From Batkoa obscura (Eukaryota; Entomophthoromycota; Entomophthoromycetes; Entomophthorales; Batkoaceae), in NCBI GenBank assembly GCA_030770535.1, contig JASVEC010000049.1, positions 124,001 through 188,000 of the forward strand: a DNA stretch of 64,000 bases, in the 5' to 3' direction. The notes beneath the pieces were generated by a model. That model made no database searches. It was given only the letters and a program-made list of their open reading frames with translations, and was not told where the DNA came from. The translations under genes and the position numbers were made by a program. Within the stretch, counting starts at the first letter, position 1. Every line of letters starts with the position of its first letter. Positions 1 to 11,542 of this stretch are shown here, one piece after another.

Positions 1-339
1 GTGATATTACAATATATTGAACTATGTAGCTACTTATATCCTTTATTTTATATTCTTTTATTAAATAATAAACGTATATCCCCATTATAAGTTATATTTG
101 TATAAATATTATCAATTTTAAATGTAAAAACATTTTTCATAAAGCTATATATATATCAAATTAGTTATATAGTTCATATTTAAAATTTGATAGTTTGGTA
201 TAATAACATTGCTTTTATGAACCTATTTTCTAAAAATTAAGGACATTCGTTTAAATTAGTTTTAATTGGAAGTTAATTTTGATGAAAATGGAAAGCTGAC
301 GAAAAGTGATTATTATTTTCTTTCCGAAAATATCAAAAA

Positions 340-1593
340 ATGAGTGAAATTTTGGACCCAGAAGATTATTTAAGATTACATAGCCCACCAACGAATTTCG
401 AAGAAGCTCAAGCCAAAATCAATGAATTTATAAAATTATGGAGTGATAAAGATAAAAAGATAGCTTTAGTTACTGTAAGTGATTCTTTTTTTATACTCAA
501 AAGGAATATTTAATCAATTAAGAGTGGTGGTACAACAGTACCTTTAGAAAATAACACTGTTCGATTTATCGATAATTTTTCTGCTGGTACTCGTGGGGCT
601 ACTTCTGCTGAATATCCTTTTTTACTTTTAACTTATTAGTTTGTAAAAAGTTATTATGTTTAACCTTTTATACATATTTCTTAGAAAATGATTATTGTGT
701 TATTTTTATGCACCGTCAATTCTCTTTACAACCTTACTCTAGACATTTTTCTCATTCTACTAATTGCTTTTTAGATTACTTGAATTTCAATAACGAGTAT
801 GGTAGTATTGAAGGTATTAATTAAAAATTATAAACAAAATATGCTGAAGTGATGTAAATTTTAGCTGACTCAAGATATGATTCTGAAATGAAAGAGGTAT
901 TAATTAAATACCAAAAGGTAAATAAGTTCATAATACTACTTGTTTATTTATTTAAAGTTTAGACTAAAAAAGAAGGAACGTTATTATCAATCACCTTTGT
1001 CACAGTTACCGACTATCTTTACCTTTTGACGTTTGTTTCAAAAGCTTTAGATAAACTGAAAGAAAGAGCATTGTTTTATTTAGCTGCTGCAGTTTCAGAT
1101 TTTTTTATACACCCTAAAGCAATGGTATTTTTTTTTTATTGTATATATTTCAACATTACCATAATATATGACCTATGTAATCTTATATGTTATTTATTAA
1201 TTTAACATTCATATCTAGTCAGAACATAAAATACAATCTAACTCCGGAGATTTACAAATATTAATGTCTAAAGTACCTAAATTCCTTAAACCGTTAGTAC
1301 ATCAATGGGCGCCTAAAGCATACATCGTTTCTTTTAAATTAGAAACTGACCCTGAGTTACTAATCCCTAAAGCTAGACAATCTTTAAAACAATATGGACA
1401 TCAGTTAGTCATCGCTAACCTTTTAAACACAAGAAAAAAAGAAGTTTGGTTTGTTTATCCGACTGAATCAGATGGTTATAAACATATATATTTAGAGAGT
1501 GAAAATCCAGCTTTAGGCGAAATTGAAATGGTGTTTTTACCCATTTTAGTTGAGACCCATGATAAATATATCAGAGGTTTGAGCTTAAAATAA
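340..1593 (+). CDS. CAB2: Phosphopantothenate-cysteine ligase (PPCS/Cab2), multi-exon
   Basis: Joins cysteine to 4'-phosphopantothenate in the second step of coenzyme A synthesis, in the cytosol. The start ATG at 340 opens [17 protein letters not shown]. Exon 1 ends at 474 before GTAAGT, and exon 2 (from 523) encodes SGGTTVPLE and the nucleotide-binding [13 protein letters not shown]. This continues into [20 protein letters not shown], a eukaryotic PPCS signature. The last exon, around 1220-1593, carries [12 protein letters not shown], then [20 protein letters not shown], and ends GLSLK. About six introns of 45-110 nt split the gene. The middle exons (about 860-1130, including [12 protein letters not shown] and [11 protein letters not shown] sequence) were read by eye, so their junctions are approximate. 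Family assignment is firm; exact splicing is not. Confidence 0.88.
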
Positions 1594-2122
1594 ATATATA
1601 AGTTTTGAACTATCTGTTAATCTATTATAATTTAGTGTTGTATGAATTTATTATTTAAAAAATAGCAACTGTTTAATATTAGTAAAAACACTTCAATTTT
1701 TTTTGTGTACTAGTTTTTGTAAAAGTGAGTATTAATAATTAACTACCCTATCCTATTTAACAAATTTGTAGTATAATGACTTTTCTAAAAGGAATAATTT
1801 TTAAATAGCTACAAACTTTTATTAAAAAATTTAAACTGAATCATTATTAGTAGTTTTTCATAATATTAGATATTTACAAGCAAGTGTTTTTTAACTAGTA
1901 GTCAAAAAATAAACAATAAACAATAAACAATTACTATTAATATAACTTTAATTTTTTGATTTGAGTTTTGATAATAGTTAGTTCATATTTCAAAATAACA
2001 TATGTTTTTATAAAGAATATAATAGCTTTTATTAGTCATGATATTTTTATTTTACTGCTCTTAAGCTATTATTTTAGTAAAAATATAAAATAAATCAGTA
2101 CAAACATTATCATAAATAATCA

Positions 2123-2221
2123 TAGGGATGTGTTTTTTTGTTTAAGAATTTTACTAGTAATTTTTTTACTTAATAGCACCAGATAATAGAAAAAGTAATG
2201 AAACTAAAAAAAGCATCCCCA
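2123..2221 (-). mobile_element. Palindromic miniature element, copy 1
   Basis: Starts TAGGGATG and ends GCATCCCCA. It contains TTTAAGAATTTTACTAGTAA, the minus-orientation form of the family. It is about 98 bp with no coding capacity. Confidence 0.8.
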
Positions 2222-3595
2222 TATGTTTTTTCTAAAAAAGTTAATAAGAATGATCACAATAGTAATAACTTTTCTAGAAAAAGTTAACACTTTTAGACAA
2301 AAATTAAAAACATTCTCCCAACCAGCGACCATTGATTTTTTTTACAAACACTTCTCTATGTAAATACCTAATATTTACAATTAAAAATTTACACCATTTA
2401 AGTAATCATTTTTATGAAAGTTTAATTGACTTAAGTCATTGTGTTGAAAAAATACCCATTGGATAGTCATTTGGCTTTTAATGTTATTATTTAAGCATAT
2501 TTTTTGGGTTTAATAAATTAAAGGTTTAGACCTTTAATTTTATATTATTTAGGGAATAGCATTTTCAGCTCATTCTGCTCAAAAGCCCTATTAAAATTAA
2601 GTAAATAATGAAAGGAAAAGGGCCTTATGAGATCATAATTATTTTATTACAGCCTGGTGAAAATAATTTGATGGCAAGCTTTTGAAAACTTTAAGAACTT
2701 GAGCTTTTTATTATAAATCAAGTGAGTAAAATATATATATGCAGTTTAAATGTAATTTGATTATCCACTCGGGTACTGTCAATATAAAGAGACAAAACAT
2801 TTAAATTCCCAGGCATTACATACAAAAAAGTGGATTAAAAGTTAAATGACATTGTAAAGATTACTACATTCCCAAAATTCGGAAATCGCAATAGTGGTCA
2901 TTTTTACGATAAATAATAAATAAAATTCAAAAATTTTAGATTTAAAGTTTGAAGAGTTACAAAATTTTTAATATTTGATACTTTAATTTGATCATTTGAT
3001 AGTATTTTTATATTGCTATTGTGTTGAGAATTTCTATAATTATAAAATGAATGATTAATGAAGTATAATTTGTTCTTTGCTCAAGAGGATTTGGAGTGAA
3101 TTTGGAGTTACTTTACATCAAGATCCACCTCGTTATCTTACTGAACTTAATTTTATTACTGTATATAAAACAAGATAGGCTAGATGCCTTTTAGTTGATT
3201 TCATAACCTTATTCTTGAAATATTTTTTACTATCTTTGTAAAGATACTTAAATTATCTCCTTTGAGACCAACAAGTTTTATTTTTTGAGTTAATAAATCC
3301 AAGGTATCCATATAATATGACCTTTAAGTAAACAGAGTTAGTTAGATATAAACATGTATTAAAGTCTTTTCCCCAAACTTTTTAAAGGAAATCAGAATAT
3401 TGTGTGAAGTAACTTTGGGCGGAAGTTTAATTTAAATATTACTCCAAGAACCTCTCAACTATACATGGCCGAATCAATAATTTGGTATAACATTTACCAT
3501 ATTTTTAAATTTTGGTGCTTTTATTAAACCTTACCAAAAGTGCAAATTTCATGTTTTATTACAACAAGGTCAAAGAATAAATCAAATGAGAACGC

Positions 3596-3606
3596 TATAT
3601 ATAAAG
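3596..3606 (+). promoter_or_regulatory. TATA box of first CAP gene
   Basis: TATATATAAAG lies 93 nt upstream of the ATG at 3689. The second copy has the same element at the same spacing. Confidence 0.7.
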
Positions 3607-3688
3607 GTTGGATTTCCACCTTTAAAATCAGCTTTAGTCTCTAGTCCCTAGCTATCTAATTTTGTTTATAAAAATTAATCTTGTAAAA

Positions 3689-4591
3689 ATGAAGTTATCT
3701 ATCCCATTAATTCTTTTGTCCTCGATCCTCGCCCATACTTTACCACCTACCAATGATGGTAAAGTAAAGCTTCATGAAAATGTCAAGGCCTCTTTAAATT
3801 CTAAGATTGAAAAAAGAGATGTAGCTATACCAAAGAAGAAGGCCTGCCGTCCACGTAAGCCAGCTACTACTAGCAACAAGCCAGAACCATCATATCCTAC
3901 CGCTAGTAAACCAGCTGAATTATATCCTACTATTAGTAAACCAGCTGTATCCTATCCTACTACTAGTAGTAAATCAACTGTATCCTATCCTACTACTAGT
4001 AGTAAATCAACTGTATCTTATTCTATTACTACTAGTAAACCAGCTATATCATATCCTACTACTAGTAAACCAACCACATCATATACTACTACTAGTAAAC
4101 CAACCACATCATATACTACTACTAGTAAGCCAGCTCCATCCAATCCTCCTAGCAGTAAACCATCTGGAAATGGCGGTTTGAGTGAAAAGGACGTTGAAAT
4201 GCTTTGTCGTGTCAACACCATCCGTGCTAAACATGGTAAAAAGGCACTCAAGATGGATGACAAATTAAATAGAGCTGCTCGAAGACACTCTCAAGATCAA
4301 CTTGATCATAAAAAAATGACCCATGAAGGAACTAAGGTTAAGAGTTTCTGGGATCGTATCAAGAATGAGGGTTACAAACTCATGGGTGGCTCTGAGAACT
4401 GTGCCGCTGGTCAAGGAAGTATTGCTCAAGTTGTAAGCGATTGGGAACAATCATCAGGTCATTTCAGAAACATCGTTAGTGACGCTGAATGTATGGGTTG
4501 GGGTGAAGCAGGTAACTATTGGACCCAAGAATTTGCTAAAGGAACTCCATGTACCTATCAAACAGTTCCAGATTGCTCTAAATACCATTAA
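3689..4591 (+). CDS. Secreted CAP-domain (SCP/PR-1-like, Pry-type) protein, copy A
   Basis: A 300-residue secreted protein. The start is the ATG at 3689, because the frame upstream of it has only a TTG. The signal peptide is MKLSIPLILLSSILA. A dibasic site in KIEKRDV (about residue 50) suggests Kex2-type processing. Next comes a Ser/Thr/Pro/Tyr linker of imperfect SKPxxSYPTT repeats (about residues 70-160), likely O-glycosylated. The C-terminal CAP domain (about 165-300) contains RRHSQDQ, GGSENCAAG, the CAP1 motif GHFRNI, YWTQEFA and several cysteines. Fungal CAP proteins bind sterols and lipids or act at host interfaces; which applies here cannot be told. There is no intron. It is the first of a tandem pair. 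Confidence 0.92.
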   Translation: MKLSIPLILLSSILAHTLPPTNDGKVKLHENVKASLNSKIEKRDVAIPKKKACRPRKPATTSNKPEPSYPTASKPAELYPTISKPAVSYPTTSSKSTVSYPTTSSKSTVSYSITTSKPAISYPTTSKPTTSYTTTSKPTTSYTTTSKPAPSNPPSSKPSGNGGLSEKDVEMLCRVNTIRAKHGKKALKMDDKLNRAARRHSQDQLDHKKMTHEGTKVKSFWDRIKNEGYKLMGGSENCAAGQGSIAQVVSDWEQSSGHFRNIVSDAECMGWGEAGNYWTQEFAKGTPCTYQTVPDCSKYH

Positions 4592-5302
4592 TTAATAAAA
4601 GTACTTTTGCAAATAGCTGATTTCTAACACATTAGTATATAAGTATATCAATGTTAAATTACTGGAATATTTGTTAATAAGCTACTAACTAACTTGAATA
4701 CATAATGTTTTTGCTATTAAGGGACTTTAAAAATCATTGATAAATGACATTATGAATGGTTTAAACTATATTACAATGCTCTTATAATTTATTTTATTGA
4801 AGATATTTTAAAACAAAGCTGTTGATACTAAACATATGTCTACAACAAAATCAGCTTATAAGCTTTCATAAAAAAATCAACGTTATATACACATTTCAAG
4901 AGCTTTGTGTTTAATCAATTTAATATGGAAATAAAGTAAAAAATATTGTAGGGCAGCTTGACACTTTAACGATATAATACATTTAAAAAGGTTAAAGTTT
5001 ATGACTTGATTAAATCTAGTATCCAAAATAATGCTTAATTTCTTAAATGGTACAGCTTATTGATATAAGATTTTGTTGAACACAAAAAATTACAATATTA
5101 ATACAAAATAATAGCAGAATTCAAATACATAATTAATATGTTTTTCTATCATGATTATAATTATTTGAAATCTATTATGAGTTCTATATTTGCCTTGTAT
5201 ACTTATTTCAATTTAATATGACTTGTACTTTAATACTAAAGCCAAACAAATATCCACTAGAATAATTACAATTTTATAGTTTATCATAATAGAAAAAACA
5301 GA

Positions 5303-5399
5303 TGGGGATGTTTTTTGATTTCATTACTTTTTCCATTTTTAAGCGTTATTTGAGTGGAAAGATTTTTGGTAAAATTCTTAAACAAAAAATACATTCCCA
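5303..5399 (+). mobile_element. Palindromic miniature element, copy 2
   Basis: Starts TGGGGATG and ends ACATTCCCA. The core reads AAGCGTTATTTGAGTGGAAA. It sits in the spacer between the CAP genes. Confidence 0.85.
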
Positions 5400-7055
5400 G
5401 ATATTGATAGTTATCTTGTTTTTAAGTATAAATTTTATAAATACTTAATATAAATAAATAACTTCATTCATAAATACTGTTAATGTTTTTATACTATTAA
5501 ATAATCATTTACTATATATTTCTACTTTACTTAATAAATTAAAGCTTCAAGTAGTTTTACATGTTTATTATTTAATAAAACAGCAATATCTTTAAGTATA
5601 TCCAATTCTGATAAAGGGGTATACCTTTTGTATATTATTCTAACCATTTTGAAATATACAAGTTTAATCCGATGTTATTCTAACAAATAAAAGATTACAT
5701 TGATACTAGCCAAAATTAGTTATATTTACCTCCTTTTCGTTTGTTTCGAATATTTATTAACTTGTGCTCGTTTTTAAACCCTATTGAATATAAGTTATTA
5801 GACAATTATATAATAGTTGACTTTATTGTGGAATTAATGTAGCTCAGAATTTCCACTGTTTAATTAATTTAGCCTATTAAAATTTAATAGAATAAAAAAT
5901 ATTTATTAAAAAATAACCTTTAAACAGTCATTTGGTTTTCGATAATATTATTTAAGCAATTTTTTGGGGTTTAATAAATTAAACTCTAAACCTTTCAATT
6001 TTATGCTATTCAGAGGATACAAGCATCAACTTAACCTGCTTGCAAATATTATTGAAGTTAAGAGGGATAGTAGAAAGGGAAGGTTATTGCGAGGCCAAAA
6101 TCATTTATTAAAGTCTAAAAAGATAGCTTGGTAGTGAATTTGTGAAAGCTCAAAGAGCTTGAAATTTTATTTTAAATCAAACAAGTGAAATAAATATATG
6201 CAGTCTAAAAGTAATTTGATCACCCACTCGGGTACTATTAATGTGATGAGACAAAAACATTTATATTCTTAAACATCACATGCAGACAGTAGATTAAAGG
6301 TTGAGTGGGATAGTACATTTTTACTGCATTCAGAAAATTCGGAAATCGTTATAGTGATTGTTTTTCATAATAAGCGATAAATAAAAGCTATAAATTATAG
6401 ATTTAGTTTAAAAAGAGTCATATAATTCTTAATATTTTAATACTCTAATTTGATCATTTGATGGTCTTACAATACTACTATTGTGTTATGAATTTCCATA
6501 AATATAAAACAAATGATTAGCAAAGTATAATCTGTTCTTTGTTCAGGAGAATTGAGAGAATTATAGAAAGTTAATTTATATCAAGATTCACCTCGTTATC
6601 TTACTGAACTTAATTTTATTACTATGTATAAGTAAGATTGGCTAAAGGTCCTTTGGTTGATTTCACCATCTTTGTTCTTGGAATATTTTTATTTTCTTTT
6701 AAAAACATTTTATCTCCTTGAAGCCAACAAGTTATATTTTTTTTGAGTTAATAAATCTAAGATGTTTATATAATATGACCTTTAGGTAAACAAAACTGAT
6801 TGGATGTGAGCACATAATAGTATTTCATTTGATGAATGTCTAAAGAAATCACAATATTAGCTGGATTTTTTTAAGGTGGAAGTTAATTAAAAAATATTGA
6901 TCCAAGAACCTCTTAACTATAGTAAGTCAAATTACTAAATTTAGAATAAAATTTACCATCTTTTGAAGTTTGGTGATTTTATTTAACCTTACCAAAAGTA
7001 CAAAACTTTATGTTCTATTACAATAAAATCAAAAGAATAAATTAAATGCGACCAC

Positions 7056-7066
7056 TATATATAAAG
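7056..7066 (+). promoter_or_regulatory. TATA box of second CAP gene
   Basis: TATATATAAAG lies 95 nt upstream of the ATG at 7151, as in the first copy. The region between is also strongly conserved, including the last 45 nt of the leader. Confidence 0.7.
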
Positions 7067-7150
7067 ATTAAATTTTTACTTTCAAAGATTTAGCTTTACT
7101 CTCTAATCCCTAGCTATCTAATTTTGTTTATAAAAATTAATCTTGTAAAA

Positions 7151-7843
7151 ATGAAGTTCACTATTCCATTAATTCTTTTATCTTCTGTCCTTGCTCGTAC
7201 TCTTCCACCTACCAATGTCGGCGAAGTACAGCTTCACGAAAATGTTGAAGCCTCTACAAACTCTAACCTTGAAAGAAGACGCGTTGTTGTAGTCACAAAA
7301 GTTGTTTATGTTTCAGCTAAACCAAACAACAATAACAATAAGCCAAAGCCAAATAATCCTCCAACTAACAATAAGCCAAAGCCAAATAATCCTCCAACTA
7401 ATAACAACAAGCCATCTGGAAATGGGGGCTTAAATGAAAGGGATGTTGAAATGCTTTGTCGTGTTAATGCCATCCGTAAAAAACATGGCAAAAAACCACT
7501 CAAGATGGATGACAAATTAAATAGAGCTGCTCAAAAACACTCTCAAGATCAGTTCAATCACAAAAAAATGACCCATGAAGGAACTAAGGTTAAAAGTTTC
7601 TGGGATCGTATCAAGAATGAGGGTTACAAACTCATGGGTGGCTCTGAGAACTGTGCCGCCGGTCAAAGAAGTATTTCTCAAGTTGTAAAGGATTGGGAAC
7701 AATCATCAGGTCATTTCAGAAACATCGTTAGTGACGCTGAATGTATGGGTTGGGGTGAAGCAGGTAACTATTGGACCCAAGAATTTGCTAAAGGAACTCA
7801 ATGTACCTGTCAAGTTATCCCAGATTGTTCCAAGTATCATTAA
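7151..7843 (+). CDS. Secreted CAP-domain (SCP/PR-1-like) protein, copy B
   Basis: A 230-residue tandem paralogue of the CAP gene at 3689. The start is the ATG at 7151; upstream only TTG is in frame. The signal peptide is MKFTIPLILLSSVLA. A basic site, NLERRR, sits where copy A has its dibasic site. The linker is unlike copy A's: short Asn/Pro/Lys repeats (KPKPNNPPTNN, from a 33 bp unit present twice) instead of Ser/Thr/Pro. The CAP domain (about 100-230) is almost identical to copy A from THEGTKVKSFW to WTQEFAKGT, with GGSENCAAG and GHFRNI intact. One extra cysteine appears near the end (QCTCQ against PCTYQ). No intron. Probably secreted to the wall or outside; ligand unknown. Confidence 0.92.
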   Translation: MKFTIPLILLSSVLARTLPPTNVGEVQLHENVEASTNSNLERRRVVVVTKVVYVSAKPNNNNNKPKPNNPPTNNKPKPNNPPTNNNKPSGNGGLNERDVEMLCRVNAIRKKHGKKPLKMDDKLNRAAQKHSQDQFNHKKMTHEGTKVKSFWDRIKNEGYKLMGGSENCAAGQRSISQVVKDWEQSSGHFRNIVSDAECMGWGEAGNYWTQEFAKGTQCTCQVIPDCSKYH

Positions 7844-8252
7844 TCTAATAAAAGTATATTTATTATAATAAAAGTGCTTTTGTTTCTAACTAATTGAAAA
7901 TTTAATAATCTAATAAGCTTAATAGAATAATTTTAAAAGGATAGTTTACTAACTAATGTGGGTACATTAGCAGTAACGGCGTCCTTTAGTTTCATTCATG
8001 GTGGTTAAGATTTATTTAAAGTAAAGTTCTAAGTCAATATAAGATTGGGTTGGTGTTTAGCATTAAATTACAATTAGTTTTATTATTAGCCTAACTATTG
8101 TACTAAAACCTTAAACTAGAGGAGTTGACGTTATGTTTTAAAGCCTTATTTTTTGCACTTAGCGCATCTCAAGAAACTTTTTTTAAATTTTTTTTAAAAC
8201 TTTTTTTAAAACTTTGAAACTTTTTATTGTTAAAGTAAAATTCAATTATATT

Positions 8253-9311
8253 ATGGACAAAGTTGAGGTTAAAGATTTGAGCTGGTATCGATCATTTATA
8301 AATAAACAAATAGAGATACTAGAGGCCCCAATAGATATTAGCATATTTGATAAGGTACAACAACTATGTCAATATAAGATCAATAACTCAATTAAAGTTT
8401 AGGGGAAAAGGAAAGACGTATCTCCATTTTTACAAAGATGTAAGAGCATTTAGATAGGTTTTTAAGATCTAATTTTCATTAGTGAACGCTTTGAATGCTA
8501 AGAATGTTAATACGATTTATAACAAAAAGAGCAGATTAGAATTGATTAAACAGATAAATTATTTTATAAATGTAAAGCAAACGAATTATCAAAGTCATGG
8601 TATAAATTTCTTAGAGTCGGTAAAAAAAATAAATGTAAAGATGATAGAAAATGAAGAGTAATTTCATCTTCTATTTATAAAAATAACTTATGTATAAATT
8701 AGATTATTGAAAAAATTTCCAAAAGATTGGATAAGAGGAGTATATGGGAGTGCAACAGACAAACAAATCATAAAGTAATTATAATTAAAAGAAAATGAAA
8801 TCATTGCTTATTTGTAGATACCAATCTTTGCTCAAAGATATAGAAGAAAGACAAAAGGAATACAATAATGTTGATTCACAGATTAAAAAATACCAAGTAA
8901 AAAATTTTAATCAGTTCATGTATAATTAATACCCTTCAAAGTGCTTTTTAAATGGACTTGAAGAGATCAGTTCGCCAAAAAGGCTCAAGGTGATTAATGA
9001 GGATATAATCATTCCGGAAAATTTTATGAAGCAGGACACGTTAATGAATCAAGAGCTTTCCAGGACAAGACTTTTATGTAACTTTATTTATCTTTTATTT
9101 ACTTTTATTTATAAATTCCAAGTAAAAAGATTAGAAGATAGACTAAAATTAAGTCAAAACAATAGTGATAAAGAAGGTATTTTTATTTTCTACCTTTATT
9201 TTTTATTTTTTTATAACATTTGTATTTATATTAGATCAAAATGACGTTTCGCAAGAAAATGAAAATAGTACCTCTTTAGTCAATATTTTAAAAAACTTTT
9301 CACGTGGTTAA
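8253..9311 (+). CDS. Uncharacterised helical/coiled-coil protein, eight short exons
   Basis: Unrecognised family. The reading comes from joining exons 8253-8354, 8403-8439, 8483-8657, 8703-8774, 8818-8896, 8942-9077, 9123-9176 and 9235-9311. All introns are GT-AG and 43-58 nt long. The exons total 732 nt with no stop until TAA, giving 243 residues. At this AT content about 20 stops would be expected by chance, so it is very probably a real gene. The protein starts MDKVEVKDLSWYRSFINKQ. It is rich in Lys, Glu, Asn and Ile. A heptad-like stretch YQSLLKDIEERQKEY follows KKFPKDWIRGVYG, another helix holds LLLKRLEDRLKLSQ, and the tail is acidic (DQNDVSQENENS). No signal peptide or membrane segment. 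Possibly a subunit of a nuclear or cytoskeletal complex, but nothing in the sequence proves that. Confidence 0.75.
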
Positions 9312-9460
9312 TATATGGCTATATGGTATAATCATTATTGCTCTATATTTCCCAATTAAACTATTTTTACAATAATAATATTGGGATACTCACATTTCAA
9401 ATAAACTAATTTAAAATGATTCAGCTGTTATTTCATCCATTAGTTACAATTTAAGTCACA

Positions 9461-9559
9461 TGGGAATGATTTTTTAGTTTCATCACTTTTTCCATTTTTA
9501 AGCGTTATTTGAGCGGAAAAATTGTTAATAAAATTCTTAAACAAAAAAATACATCCCCA
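9461..9559 (+). mobile_element. Palindromic miniature element, copy 3
   Basis: Starts TGGGAATG and ends ACATCCCCA. It lies about 100 nt from the 3' end of PGS1, in the spacer with the eight-exon gene. Confidence 0.85.
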
Positions 9560-9656
9560 TATCTTGTTTTACACTTATTTAAAAAAAACTAATTTAACCT
9601 ATAGTAAACTAACACAAATGGCTTTATCTATAAATCGTAGTTTATGTTATCTAAAA

Positions 9657-11542
9657 TCATAACATGGATTTAATAATAGGAGTCGCTACTTTGGCAAAAA
9701 GTCTGGGTTCTCTATTTTGGGTTTCTAAATCATCTAATGAGATAGGGTTGACATAATCCTCAATATTATCTAGTTCCTAATTTAAAAAATAAGTTGACAC
9801 ATATAAGCTATATAAACCAAATTACTTTTTGCATAGCAGTCCTAAGTTTAACATTGGATGTAACAATTATAGCTTGTGCTTCTAGGTCTCTTTCCAAAGA
9901 ACGTGATCCATAGTTCGGAGATCCAATCATAGTTAAGAATGGTATACTTTCGTTTGGCTTATACATCCATAGCCCTTAATTATATAAATAAAAGCTTATG
10001 CATTAAAAATAAATTTACCTTTAGCATGATAGGTCCATTTATCTCTATGATATTCTTCAACTTTAATTGTTTTTTCTCTATGCTTACCTTTGACTTTAAA
10101 TAAAAACTCTTTTTCTATTAATGTATATGCATCAGGTATAAATTTTGAAACCCCTTTTGAATTGAAAAAGCCATTTGCCTATAAAACCTAAATATCTTAT
10201 ATAAATTATTTATAAAACGGTTACCTCTGGTGAGGCAGTAATAATCCTGAATAATGCAGAAGTACTTAAAATACGTTCCTGATACAATTGATTAAAATTG
10301 AAATATCCAGAGGTAATAGCTGTACTATATTTTTCATTTTGAAATCTTCCACTATTATCAATAGCTCTTAATAATGATAAAGTTACCGTTTGATCTTGAA
10401 ATATATTTAGAGGAGCCATCTGGATAATAGGGACAATAACAGTGTCGCTTTCATCATTTAATTCTTGAAAATCGTTTATTGAAAATGGATCTTTGATTTC
10501 ATTTAAAAAATCCATTATTTTTAAATAAGACTCATATTTAAACTTTGAACTTTCATAGACTGGATCAGGAAAATTTTCCATTTTTAGCAGATAGGGCATC
10601 TTTTCGTCATTGTTAGGTTTAGCTTTATAACTTATTTCTGATAGCGTATCAATAAGCATTTGAAAATAACTTAATAGCGGAAGGTTATTTTTAAATAAAT
10701 AATATCTATCTTGACGGTTTGAAAAGTAATCTTTGCTTAAGTTAGCACTAAGAATAATTAATTAAAATAATTTAATACTAAAAGTTGTACCCTGATAAGA
10801 TAACATCATCATCAAAGAGGTATGCTTTTATATGCATTAATCCTATTGTTTCATTAAACCTATTTGGAATCAATTTTTTAGACCATCCAGTCAAATCTGG
10901 GGTATGATAAAAATGTAATTCAACCCTGTCAGGAAATTCATCTTGGAGTGGTGATAAAACCTCAATTGAGCTTCCAGTTTTTGTTTTTCTTGTCCCTCTT
11001 AAACAGTCTAACAATATCTTCAATTTCAAATCTTTATTAGCTGCCAAGCTTTCTCTTAGTAAGTTTATCTAAATAACAATATGGTTACTTGACTTATTTA
11101 AATTAGATAAATTTAGTTACTATCTCTTTTTCTTCCGGTCCGAAATACAAAGATGCTAAGGTAATTTGTCTTTTTGAATTTATTATTTTATCCTAACAAT
11201 AAGCAAATTTTGAAACAAAAAGAAGTTGTTTACCTTTAAAACATCATAAAAAGATACAGGTTCATTAATAATTACAATATCTTCTGCTTTTGCAGGAAAC
11301 ACTGGAGCTAGCGCTGGTAGACTATCAAATGTTTTCATCAGGTTTTGGAACTCATTTCCTTTAAAAGCTACTTCATTTCCTCTAGCTTTACTATCATTTA
11401 ATATTAAAGGGCTACTATTAGCCTGTTCATTGGTTTTATCATTTATGCTTAGCCTATTTGAAGTTGTAAATAAATGCCTTCTTATAGCATTGCTTTTAAA
11501 AGTGACTTGGCGGAATATATTTTTAATGTTGGATTTAGTCAT
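9657..11542 (-). CDS. PGS1: CDP-diacylglycerol-glycerol-3-phosphate 3-phosphatidyltransferase, mitochondrial (Pgs1)
   Basis: Makes phosphatidylglycerophosphate from CDP-diacylglycerol and glycerol-3-phosphate, the committed step to cardiolipin in the mitochondrial inner membrane. It belongs to the phospholipase D superfamily. The N-terminus (RQVTFKSNAIRRHLFTTSNR) is basic and hydroxylated, as in mitochondrial presequences. SLPALAPVFPAKAEDI precedes the first catalytic HKD motif, HIKAYLFDDDVILSGYNF (around 10778-10840), followed by SANLSKDYFSNRQDRYYLF. The second motif, YHAKGLWMY with GSPNYGSRSLERDLEAQ, is in the exons near 9830-10060. About six introns. The stop is at 9657-9659. It is transcribed divergently from the hexosaminidase gene with a 384 bp spacer. 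Both HKD-type sites look intact. Confidence 0.93.

Larger units (their letters stand above)
1594..3688. other. Intergenic; upstream arm of the CAP duplication
   Basis: No gene seen. It holds one palindromic miniature element (2123-2221). From about 2460 onward it carries the upstream arm of the tandem duplication, alignable with about 5930-7150. Conserved islands include 3126-3160, identical to 6589-6623, and a TATA box just upstream of the CAP gene. Confidence 0.6.
4592..7150. other. Spacer between the two CAP genes, with second copy of the upstream arm
   Basis: 4592 to about 5925 is AT-rich with no gene seen, apart from one miniature element at 5303-5399. From about 5930 the sequence aligns with about 2460-3688. 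Shared landmarks are GTTTAATAAATTAAA, CCACTCGGGTACT, AAAATTCGGAAATCG and the 35 bp identical block at 6589-6623. Confidence 0.65.

Noticed and set aside
3662-3688. N-terminal extension of the first CAP protein from a TTG (and the same at 7124)
   Set aside because: TTG is not a normal eukaryotic start. The ATG nine codons later gives a clean signal peptide in both copies.
4018-4450. Antisense frames opposite the CAP genes
   Set aside because: Shadows of the Ser/Thr/Pro and CAP coding sequence; the same shadows occur opposite copy B.
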